From NCBI GenBank assembly GCA_016858145.1, contig JAEHOE010000040.1, positions 496,001 to 560,000 on the forward strand: 64,000 nt of DNA, in the 5' to 3' direction. The number at the start of each line of letters is the position of its first letter. Within the stretch, counting starts at the first letter, position 1. The DNA comes from Edaphochlamys debaryana (lineage: Eukaryota > Chlorophyta > Chlorophyceae > Chlamydomonadales). Shown one piece after another: positions 38,701 to 49,301 of the stretch. Both the position numbers and the translations under genes were made by a program. The notes beneath the pieces were generated by a model. That model made no database searches. It saw only the letters and a program-made list of their open reading frames with translations, and was not told the DNA's origin.

Positions 38701-40823
38701 GGGACAGAGCCTTACGGATCGGCCCGAAGACCCACCCCTGGTACGAGTCAAAAACAGTTCACTCTTCGCCCCACACTTCGCGGAGACGCACCCGAGCGAC
38801 CACTCGAGCGCACGCACCGCGGTCGCAAGGTTGCGAGAACCCAAAGCCGCATTGCGCGAGGCCGAAGAGCGTCCATGTAGGGATGTCCGGACCTCGTCGG
38901 CAGACCCCTCGCGACCCAGCCGCGCACACCAGCAACGAAATGCGCCACCGGCAACCACGCAGACCTTGGGACAGGCGCCCGAGGCCAAAAAGCGACCGCG
39001 CGCGACACATTGGTCGGGCTGTGCCAGCCCATCCGAGCGATGCCGTAGGAGCGTAACACGTATCAAAGATCAAGGAGAACAAGCCGGGACTCAGCGCTGC
39101 GAGTGGGCACCGAGCGGCTCGCGAGTGAAACGGGAGGCACGTCGCGCGACCTGACGCCAGTCCCAGCACACCGAGTAACGCATTACTCAATACGTGGTAA
39201 AGGCGTTGCATGGTAGCTTGGGCTCCACAGGTCAGGATGCACCCATGCACCCACGCTCGGCAGCGATGCCACCTCGCGCGACGGCGGCGTGCTCGCGCAG
39301 TAGAAGCGATATCAGACCAGGCTACGGGCAGTCGGGCACGCGGCTCCGGACACCACCAAGAGCATCCTGGCACCATCACTCGTGCACGCTGGTCGCGCGG
39401 CCGGGCGTCAGCCGCAGCACAGAGAGTAACGCAGCGCGGTATACGTAGACAGGGCACCGCACACCGCAACAGGCACCGCCCGGCAGGACGGGCCATTCTC
39501 CGTCCGCTTGGCGACGCGACCACGCGCGACGGCTGTGTGTTGCCAGGTCATAGCAGTTTTCGCCGACAGACCAGCTGGAAGAACGGGTCCTTACCATGCT
39601 GACCAACACGCCAAGCCCCGACCTCGCAGGGGGACATGCCGACTGACATTCCGCCGGAAGCGCCAGCCCCGGACATGCGGACCGACGCACTGGTCGGCAG
39701 CGCGGGCCCCTAGAATGCTGGCGGACATGCCGGTTGGCAACTCGGGGCCCTATCTAGTTTGCTGGCTTATAGCGTAAGGCCCCGACATGCCGACGGACAC
39801 CGGCTAGCAGCTCGAACTCCTGCCATGCCGGCCGACATCATCAGGAGGGCTGAAAGCATCCGGACGCCGTATCCGTTGCCCCGACATCAGCCCGGCTAAC
39901 GTGCCCCCCCGGCTGGACCCTACGCCCCACGCCGCGGGCGGTTCCCCGGGCCGTGCCCTTGCGCACTCGCTTGCCTGGCACCCCTGTTCTTAGCCCCCCG
40001 CCGCGTTTGCTGGCCCGGCTGGCCTTGCTTGTCGCGTCACTCGTCTGCCGTGCACAACATGGGAGCCTGGATGCAGCAGCAGCGCTGATGGGCGAGCTCA
40101 ATCTCTGCGAAGTAGAGGGGTTGATGCAACGCTTAAGGCGTGCATGGTGCATCTAGCCCCCCAGCCGGTCCCGCCCAGGAGACCAGCAGCAAGTTGTGCG
40201 CATGTCCTTGAACGCTCGGAGGGGAACGCCTGCAGGTTGTGAGGTGGCACCACGGCCTGATCGAAGCATCTTAGTCGGGGAACCGCACGGCGCGTAGTGC
40301 GCCCCACCGCCTGTAGCTCGACAAGCGCCGCCAGAGCCCCCGACTCGTGGACGCCCTCACATGGCCCTGGCCACGGCCATTTGTTGGGGTTTGAGGGGCC
40401 GCTGCTGCTGTGGCTGCCGCCTGACACGGCGCGAGCGGGTAACTTGGCCATGGCCGCAGTGCACGGGCGATTCGCGTATGACACGGATTTGCACGGGACG
40501 TGTCAGTGCGCTCGCTGGCCGCTGAACCCGGTATTGTACGCAGAACCGTCCACAGCTTCTTGCAGCAGTGCGTTGCAGAGCCGGCTCTTCCAGCATCATC
40601 CGCTCTTTCTCTAGCCCTGCCTCCTTCGCCGCTTATTACGGGTCTCTTAAGCCTCAAGCTTCCGCAAATCCTCGCGAGAGCCCTTAACGCTGGCCATCGC
40701 GGCTGCGCCTCAGGACCTCGTCGGCGATTCGCTCACCTCACCAACTCACGCCGCGCTCATCTTGGATGATCGCCTTCTAGAAGTATCAGACTAAAAGTCG
40801 CAATTCATTAGGGGAAGAGCCAT
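38701..40823. other. Intergenic region with degenerate short repeats
   Basis: Between about 39590 and 39850 the words GGACATGCCG, CGACATGCCGAC and GCCGACATCA recur at irregular intervals of roughly 40-60 bp, a degenerate minisatellite. Long frames on both strands (for example minus 39523-38759) are Arg/Pro/Ala-rich with no recognised motif. The right end, about 40600-40823, should carry the promoter and leader of the B3-like gene. Confidence 0.45.
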
Positions 40824-43800
40824 ATGCAAGTTGTGGCGCCTATCCTTACCGTTCCGCCTCGCTTCTGGGCCACATCGTTTGCAAGCTGCGCTCTACCCAA
40901 AGCGCTGACGGTCACATTTGAGTATGAGGGAGCGTTCCTTCCTGACATCAAAGAAACTGGCTTCGTCTCAGTCGCCGAGGACAACGAGCTACGCCTGTAA
41001 GGATTGTTGCAAGGACTGCTTAGCGGCAATGCGCATGACCGCAAACTGCGAGAGCGTCGTTGAAACCGTCCACCCCCCGCCCCCCCTTCTCCCGCCTCCC
41101 TCCTGTCCTGATACCCCAAGATCCGGCCTTTGGGCGGCCGCCAACGACTACTTCAGAGGCCTGAGCGTAGTGCGGTGGCAACGAGTCGATGAAGACACCA
41201 TTCGGTTGACGCTGGCGCGCCCGGGGATCTCTGACCAGGCAAGTCGCGGGTGTGCCCTTGGAACCTTGGCAGACGTTGGCAAGGCGCATCGAAACAGTAA
41301 GATGATCAGGCAGCCCACCTGGTAGGCAGAGCCCTGAAGCTGAACCGCCGCCAGTTCTCTGCCACCATGCACTTTTGCGACGCCACACCCTGCCCAGCCG
41401 TTTGGTTCCCTTGTGCACCGCCGTCACCCCCGCCTGTGCCTGCGCTGCGGCCACCTCCACCTGCACCGTTCGCAGGCCAGGGCGTGGGAGGAGGGCCCGG
41501 GCCTTCCCGTGGATCAGCCGGGCGGCCTCATTGGAGAATGGGCCCTAGGAGGAGCCGAGGTAAGACGGGTCTGTGAGCGGCTACCAGGTTTCCCGGCAAG
41601 CAGGCGCCTCGACTCTCAGCGGGCCCTCACGCAACGGGAACTAACCTCAGAGCTCCAACAGATCGCTGCGTTCCCTGACCTTCAGGAGTCGCCGCTGACA
41701 GCGGCTGCACGGACAGGCGGTTACCGTGGTGGAGCCCCTGGCAGAGGCGCGGGGCGGAGGGGTGGCCGTGGCGGGCGGGGGCGCTCGCGTGGCGGCCCAC
41801 GGAAGCCCGCAGGCCGGGTAGGCAGTTAGCGGCGTGCAGCAGGTTTTCGGTTGCGGTTTGCTGTTCGGGATCTGATGGTTGCAAACCTCCTTCTTTGTAG
41901 GGCTGCGCCAAGCTGGTGCGGACGGAGACGCGCCTGTACATTGGCGTGGCGCAAGTTCGGGAATGGTTCGGCGAGGAGAAGGCGCAGGACGTGCGCGCCG
42001 ACGTGCGCGTGCAGGTAGGAGCCAGCCGTGGAAGGAGGAGTGCACGCCGAGGATTGGCTTGAAGTATGAGTTTGCCGCTTGACCAAGGGCCCACAAACGG
42101 CCCGACCCACATCGCTCCACTTCCGCCTGATGCCCTGAACATGCATGGTCTGCCTGCCCTCATGCTCGCCCCAGCCCGGCCCTACCTGGGCCCTGCTGCG
42201 GCCGACCCACATCGCCCTGCGACTGCGCACTAACCTGAACATATCTTACGCTAACCGCAGATTAAGCTGGACAACCAGCTCCAGCCTGTCGTGCACGAGG
42301 CGGAACTGCTGTACAACAAGGGCGCCCACTACTACTGGATCACCAGCCGCACGCTCAAGCGCGCGGCCATGCACAAGTGGTTCGTGGGCTGGAGCTTCTC
42401 GCCGGCGGAGGGGCTGGTGCTGCTGCTCCGCTCCCCCTCCAGGGAGGAGATGGCGGCCCTCGCCGCCGACGCCCTCCACCCGGGGCAGGCAGAGGACGAG
42501 CCCGAGCCTCAGGATCAGCAGTCCCTGGAGCAAGACGAGGAGCCGGACGATGACATGGAGGACGTGCAGGAGGAGGCGCAGCCGCAGATGCAACCGCCGT
42601 TTCCCTCGCCGCTGACTCAGCCCACGATGCGGCAACCGCAGACCCGCAGCCTCGCTGAGCTCGCAGCCAGCGACGAGGGGCCCCTGCCTGGGGGGCCGAG
42701 CCTGCGGCTGTGGCCGCTGCGTGAACCGGGCGCGCCGGAGGGGCAAGGCCGCCAGACCGAGCAGCCGGCTGCGCAGCGGGCCGCGCGGGACGGCGTGGAC
42801 CGCACACGTCGTCCCAGCGATGACCTGGCGAGCCAGCTGTCAATGGAGCTCGCGGCCCGGGCACAGTCGCTTGGGCTGCTGCCCAGCCACCTGTCGGGGA
42901 GCGGCCAGGCGGGGCCCAGGGACCCTCGTGTGCGGCCGCAGGCCGGCAGCGTGCTCAGCGGCGGTGCCAGCCTGCAGCAGTCGGACAGCGAGGCAGTGAG
43001 CGCCCTGCTGCGCACGGCCGTGCTCAACCTGGCCTTCGCGCAGCAGCAGCAGCAGCGGCGGTCGGAGCAGCCGGAGGAGCAGCGAGTGCGCCCGCCGTCC
43101 GCGGCGCAGCAGCCGGCGTCAGCGCTGGGCGGCGGGTTGTCGGGCCCGGGCAGCATCGTGCTCCACGGCACGGGCCCAGCCTCGGAGGGGATGGCGGCCC
43201 TACAGCAGCAGCCCTCCCAGCTGACGCCTCGCGGCGCGGCGGCCCTGCTCGGCGCCGCGCCGTCGCTCAACACCACGACCAGCATCTCCTCCACGCGGTC
43301 ACTCCTGCCTGGGATGATGCCGCTGACGCCCGCGCCCAGCCTCATGCAGCAGTCGTCGGGCATCTCGGGCCCCATCTTCCCGCCCATGCAGCTGCCCGAG
43401 AAGGTGGCCGAGGTGCTGCCCACGGACTTCCTGCCCGCGGCCGTGACCGTGCAGTGCGTGCGGGACGGGGTGCTGCAGCCGCAGGTGCACAGCTGCGAGG
43501 TGAGCGCCCTGGGCTCGAGCTCCGACCTCAAGGCCTGAGGCCGACAGGGGCCTGTGAGGCGTGCGGTGACCTGTCGGTCGTCTCCAAACTGAAGCCAGCA
43601 CCTAGCCCTTGCGCTTGCTGTAACACTGCTGCCGGGCGCCGACCCGCTTCCTGCTTGCCGGCGTGGCCCCGCAGGTGCACCGCGACGCGGAGGGCGTGTG
43701 CTTTCTGCACAACCTGCCGGCCTCCGTGCTGGAGAGGTCCGTGCACGAGGAGTGGTACATCAGCGAGGAGGGCTGCCTGGTGCTGTGCCTGACCACGGAC

Positions 43801-46518
43801 ATGCCTGGGCCCGCACCCCTGGCCCTGCCCGCGCCGGAGGAGGACCGGACCCTGCAGCCCGCGCCTCTGATGCTGCCGGCGCCCAAGGCCCAGCCAAAGT
43901 CGGAGACGCTGGCGCAGGTGCGTGACGCTCACATGGGTAGCATAGCATAGCATAGCATGCCTTCTCCGTTTGTGCTTTGTTGTTCTGCTGTTATCGTTTA
44001 CAACGCCCGACACATCAGCGTGATGCTTCCCCTGCCTTTGACCGCGTGCAGGCTGGAGCGGCGGACCTGGCCTTTGCGCTGTCCGTACGGCCCCCGGCTC
44101 CGGGAGGCGCTGGGAAGCCCGCGGCCGTCACTGGCCCGGCCGGAGCCGGGCGCACACAACCAGAGCCGGCGCCGCACCGTGCGCTGTCGACGCGCGCTAC
44201 CGGTGACACGGTGGCTACCGACGCGTCGCCTGCGCTGCTCACAATTCCTTTGGCGGAGCCGGCGCACACCGCGCCTGCACCGGGCGGGGCGGTGCGGCCC
44301 GCTGCCGGGCCGCAGCTGCCGCTAGCGCTGCCGAGGCAGGTCATCGAGATGCTGTATGGTGCAGTCACGTTCCCGCTCCCAGTGATTCTGAGGTACCAGG
44401 TCGACGGTGTGCTGGAGTCGCAGGTGGGCTCGGACGTGATTATTCTCCGTCCCTGACCAGGTGCACGCCAGCGCCTATGGCGGCTATGGGGCATGACACC
44501 CCCAGCTAACGACCTACAAGTTACCTGGAATGCACTCCTCCACTCACGCTTCACGTGCTCTTCCACGCTCTTACCACGGTACCCGACGTCTCAATCGCAT
44601 GCGCCAACCGCCGCTGCCCCCCAGGCCTACCTTGCGGAGGTGACCGTGTCGGGCAGCGAAGCCTTCGTCCAGGGTGCGCCCACCGACACGCTGCGGGGCC
44701 GCGCCCTCTGCGGCTGGCGGCGCCTGATGCACCTGGGGCACAAGATGCTGGTGGTCTGCCTGGAGCAGCCCACACGGGCCCAGGCGCAAGCGGTGGGTGC
44801 GGGGAGTGCGCAGCGGGGGGCGCGGGGTCTTGGGCGCGGTGGTGGCAGAGGCTAGGGCAAGGGGCCAGGCTGGACGGTGCGGTCTGCGCTGATCTGCCCC
44901 ATTTGCCCCATTCTGTCCATGGCGCCACCGCTTGCAGGCGCGGGCCGCGCCTGGGCGTGTATCGGGGGTCGTGCGCGCGGGCGGAGCTGACGGACCCGGC
45001 CAGGCCGACGCCAAGCGGCAGCGGACGGAGGGTGCTCAGGCTCAGGCCCAGGATGGACGTGGAAGGGCGGGCCTGGGCGGTGCGCAGCTGCCGGCTGTCG
45101 CCAGCGCTGCTCAACCCGGCCTTCGCCCGCAGCAGCGAGTCTCCGGCGCGCTGGCTCCCAGCACGTCTCCGCCGGCCCACCGGCCCTCCCTCCAGCTCCA
45201 AGGCTCCGCCGCCAGTGCCGGTGCCGCCGCAGGAGCCGCGCGTGGGCCACAGACGGCTGGTCAGGCGCCAGCGGCGCTGCAGCCCGTGCAAAGCCGCCTC
45301 CTGACCGCGCCCGGGAGCGCGCCCCGGCCGGCCACACTCAACGGTGCCGGGAGCTTGTCGGACCGAGAGCTCATGCCCCCACCGCCGCCACGCACCGTCT
45401 CCAGACCCATTCCGCAGCCAGCCACACAAGCTACCGCTGGCGGCGCCGGCACGCAGCAGGCTGCGGCAGCCCCCCCGGCCTCGCCAAGCCGCGCGCCGGC
45501 TGCGGGGCAGCAGCTGGCCCCTTCGCCCTCGCGCCCCAGCCCCGCGGCCCTTGGCGGGTCCCGAAGCACGGGCGCGCCGGCCGCCCCGCTGCCCAGCGCC
45601 CCCTCGCTGACGGCCACAGCACACGTGCAGCGCAGCCCTCCGCGCAGCGCGACCGGTGGTGCGGGGGCAGGCCAGGCCGGCGCAGCCCGGGCCCTGGCTC
45701 CGCAGCCCTCGCTGCAGCCCACTGCATCGGTGCGGGGCTCAGGCCCTGAGCCGCTGGCGGGCCAAGCGGCCGCACACGCCGGCGGCAGGGGCCTTGCCGC
45801 TCAGCCCTCGGTGCGGCGGTTGAGCGGTGGTGGAGCCGACGCTCTGCAGTCGGTGGGCTCAACCGACAGCGTGCGGTCCGGCACCTGGGGCTTGGCTGGG
45901 GCTGCCGCTGCCGCCGCTGAGGCGCCGGTGCCGACGTTGAAGCGCGAGCCGGGCACCTCGGCCGCCTGGCCCATGGGGGTGGTGCTGGACGGGAAGCAGA
46001 CCCGTCCGCCGTCGGGGCTGTGCCTGGTCGCAGGGGGCGTGGGGCCATCTGCCGCCGGTGCAGAAGGTGACATCACGGGGGCTGGTTCCATGGACACAGA
46101 GAATGGCTCCCACGGCTTTGGAAGCGCCATCGCAGCTCGAGACTCGCGCGAAAGCATGGACGCAGGCGCCCCCGCTGGGGACCCCAATGCGGGCTCAGGA
46201 GCCCCTGCAGCGGAGTCCAATCAAGGGGCGGGCGCGTTGGGGCAGCAGCCCTCGCGCCAGAGGCCCGGCGCGGCACCGCTGTGGCCCCTGGCCTCCGCCG
46301 ACTCCATCGACCCGCCCGCCCCCTTCCCGCGCCTGGACCTGTCTGGTGCCACTGCATCGGAGGAGCGCCTGCAGCCGCGGGGCAGCGCGGGCGCTCAGGG
46401 CTCGCCGTCCCGAGGCGCGGAGCCGGAGGGCGACGGGCAGCGACCTGCACCTCCGCGGCGGGCCGTGCTGCGTATGCTGAGCGCCGTCGAGCGGGAACCA
46501 GAGGAGGGGCAGCAGTAG
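40824..46518 (+). CDS. Large protein with four related B3-like segments and long disordered linkers
   Basis: Ten exons, 40824-40996, 41121-41238, 41476-41559, 41686-41817, 41901-42014, 42261-43499, 43675-43917, 44052-44423, 44625-44792 and 44938-46518, give 1407 residues; nearly all junctions are phase 0. Four similar segments are seen at about residues 3-97, 170-267, 579-662 and 792-873. Each has a hydrophobic strand pattern, a DG.L or related turn, a conserved Trp (VVRWQRV, FVGWSFS, HEEWYIS, LCGWRRL) and a closing strand rich in Leu/Val. This resembles the plant B3 DNA-binding fold, but the match is weak and is my inference. Between segments 1 and 2 lies an RGG-rich stretch (RGGRGGRGRSRGG). 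Linkers and the ~530-residue tail are Pro/Ala/Gln/Ser-rich. Intron 2 begins GC instead of GT. Exon 4 could start at 41653 instead. A nuclear nucleic-acid-binding role is plausible. Confidence 0.78.
43930..43957. repeat. Short CATAG pentanucleotide repeat in an intron
   Basis: Several adjacent copies of the pentamer CATAG lie in intron 7 of the B3-like gene. Confidence 0.9.
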
Positions 46519-48905
46519 AGCGAAGGTTGAGAGGGAAAATGCGAGCGCAGCTGCAGCTTACATGCTGGGAAAGGGTTGGCACTCTTCCGTGCGAGCAGCA
46601 ACAACGATACGTACTAGGTAGGGGCACTCCGCTGTCGGTGTGTTCAGTGGAGCGGTGCTGGTTGGGCAGCGGGATGCGACAGGCGGTCAAGCAGGGGTAG
46701 GAGGGCATAGCCCCCGCACACTACACACGGGGCCTGAGTACCCGAGTACCTGCGTTCAGGCTATGCAACATTACGCGGAGCCGGAGCGTTATACGCAGAC
46801 GAGTAAACAGGAGATGCGGCTGAGCACGGCTTCTGTTGATGGCGATGCTGCTGGTGGTGGTGCTGTTGCTGCGTTTGGCAGGCAACTACTAGCAGGGTAG
46901 CAGATCCTATGCGGGCAGTTCTACGATTAGCGCTGTATTGAGCCTCATAGCGGTGAACCTCGAGGTAGGGGATATGTATACTGTATCTAGTTTCGGGCGT
47001 CACCACGGGCCCCTCGGACTGGGACACAGGCATGGGGTTCTGCGCGCACGCGATATGCACACAACTGTCTCCTGACGGTCTGTTTACTGACGGCCTGCCT
47101 TGGCCCGCAGCGCTCCACCATGCAACGGTGCGCGCTGGAGGAGGCGGCCCTGGAGAGGGTCACTAGACAGGAAGGCGGACGGCCTCACGTCTTGTTACCA
47201 GGGGCGGGCCAGGGGCTTCCATATGAGTTGGCTGCGGGTCAAAGCAGGGATAGCATCGATGCGCGGTGCGGGTCCAACTCTCCAACAGCTCCCGGCCGTG
47301 GCAACGAGGACTGCGTTGGCAACGAAGGATGGAGCAAACAACCCTGGTTGGGGGCCGTCGGCTAGCTTGTTAAGGCTAGCTCTCGGCCAAATGTGTCTCA
47401 GGCCCGTGCGCTAGGGACCTGCCTCTGGGGTAAGGGAGGCTGGCAGCCGGCCTGGGGGGGAGTCGTCGGCCGTTGGCGGGAGCTGTACGACTCAGGATGT
47501 GATGGTGTGATGTACAGGTTACAAGGAATCTGAGGAATGCATGATTTGGGTATGCGTGGGAGCCGTCCTGCCCGTCATATCGCAACGTCGACGGGACCGC
47601 CACAGGGAAGTCTAACCATGACCGGGACTCAGCTATGCCGCTCACCACTGTTGGCACCAACAACCCGACAGAGGGCCCCACCTGCAAAACGATGGATCTG
47701 TCAATCCCTCTTCGGCCTCCGGCGCCTGGTACCATAATGTTGCGCATGAGGTCCGTGCGGTGCACAACGCCGCATCCCGCCAAGGCCATGCGGCGCCCTT
47801 GGCCTTCACCAACGGCCATGCAGCCATGCGCACGCCATGCCACGCCATGTGGTCACGATAGTGAAGGGCAGCTGCCCGAAAGCAGGAAAGGGGCCGAGCC
47901 CCGTGGTTCCCCTCGGGGGGTCCAATGTTCGAATGTGTCTCCCTCAACCCCCCTCCATCATCAGCCCGCACCACGGCACGATAGACAAGGGTGGCTGCCC
48001 GAAGGCAGGAAAATGGCTGAGCGCCCCTGTGGTCCCCCCCAAGTTTGAGCGGACGCACGCACGATAGAAAGATACACAGGAACATTGCAAACCCCCGCTG
48101 TTGACCTCTAGCAAGGATGAGGCTGCCCTACTGCAACAGGGCGCAAAGCCTTCAAACTCCGAACTGGTGGCAAGCTAGTGCGTTTAACAGGCAACTAACA
48201 GTAAAGACCAACCCCGCTTCAATTCCCAGTGCCTAATCAGCGCAGGTCCACAGCCCGCCGCACACTATGCGGCGTATGGGCGCGCATCCCCGCCACTTAT
48301 CCGTCTCACGAGCAAGAATTGCTCTCCTTAACAGGATTCACGCTGGAGAGACCCGCAGGGGCTCAGGCCCAAAAGGTCTTGCCGGGACGGCAGTGCGCTT
48401 CAACATGCGTTATCAATTAGCAGCTCTGCTGCTCCAAACACACCAAAGGCGTGCTTTCCCACCTACCCGTCAGCAGGGATTGGTAGGTACTTCGGCGTGG
48501 TCCTCTCAAGCGCAGTTGTTACTTGTGCGCTTACTTGATGTGCGCATGGGCAATCCCAAACCGCCACCCAACCACCCTGGCATTGTGAAGCGCATGGGGG
48601 CCAAGCCCCACGCGGGGATGAACTGACAACAGCACTGTTGGCTACAGCAACCGTCGATAGAACTGAAGCTGGACTGGATAGCCTCTGCCATGTTTCGACG
48701 CAGACAGGCAACATGGATTCCACGCCCAGCACTCTGGGCGTGTGGCTGGTCCGGTCGCCAGCCCAGCTCACATGGAACCCACGCGCGGCCGCATCCACAT
48801 GCGCATCCACCCGCGGGTCCGCACCAACCGAAGGTCAGCCCGATCAGGCTAAGAAGAAAAGAAATTGAAACCTTGGAGACCCAAAAGGCTCCATCTGCAA
48901 ATGCC
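46519..48905. other. Intergenic region right of the B3-like gene
   Basis: No conserved gene found. The left part is the 3' side of the B3-like gene. At about 47865-48030 two adjacent inverted pieces of dispersed repeat family 1 occur, both containing the word GGCTGCCCGAAGGCAGGAAA or a near variant. Remaining frames are short and unlike known proteins. Confidence 0.5.
47865..48030 (-). repeat. Dispersed repeat family 1, inverted partial copies
   Basis: The reverse complement carries TCGAACATTGGACCCCC, CACGGGGCTCGGCCCC and GGGCAGC blocks in the same order as 18420-18510 and 55320-55460. Two partial copies seem to be joined head to tail. Confidence 0.75.
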
Positions 48906-49301
48906 TCGATAGCGAGGCCTTGGCGCCAGGCCATGCGGTACGGCCACATGGTCCCGACTCAGAAACCATCCCCCAAGGCAATGTAGCGACAGTGCGTACG
49001 CCCATCACACATGCATGCACCCAGCCCCATGTACTTCACACCACTCTCATGCCATGTCACAATCACCAGGCAGCATTATCCAGGTCCGGACTCGTTTCTC
49101 CAACCCCAGGAAGCCTGTTGCCCACCGCTCCGGCCCATGCATACCCATAACCCTGCCCGGACCTTGAAGACGGCTTGCAGAAAATATGCATGTGTATACA
49201 CTCCCCAGCCCGGAGCTTGCGCTCCTGCACCCCGAGTAAAGCGTTGTGGTGCTGATTAACCCGAAGCTGGCTGCCTTGACCATCCATATTGCACCAGAAC
49301 A

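Noticed and set aside
38759..39523. 254-codon minus-strand frame
   Set aside because: Arg/Ala/Cys-rich, no motif, overlaps degenerate repeats; treated as chance.
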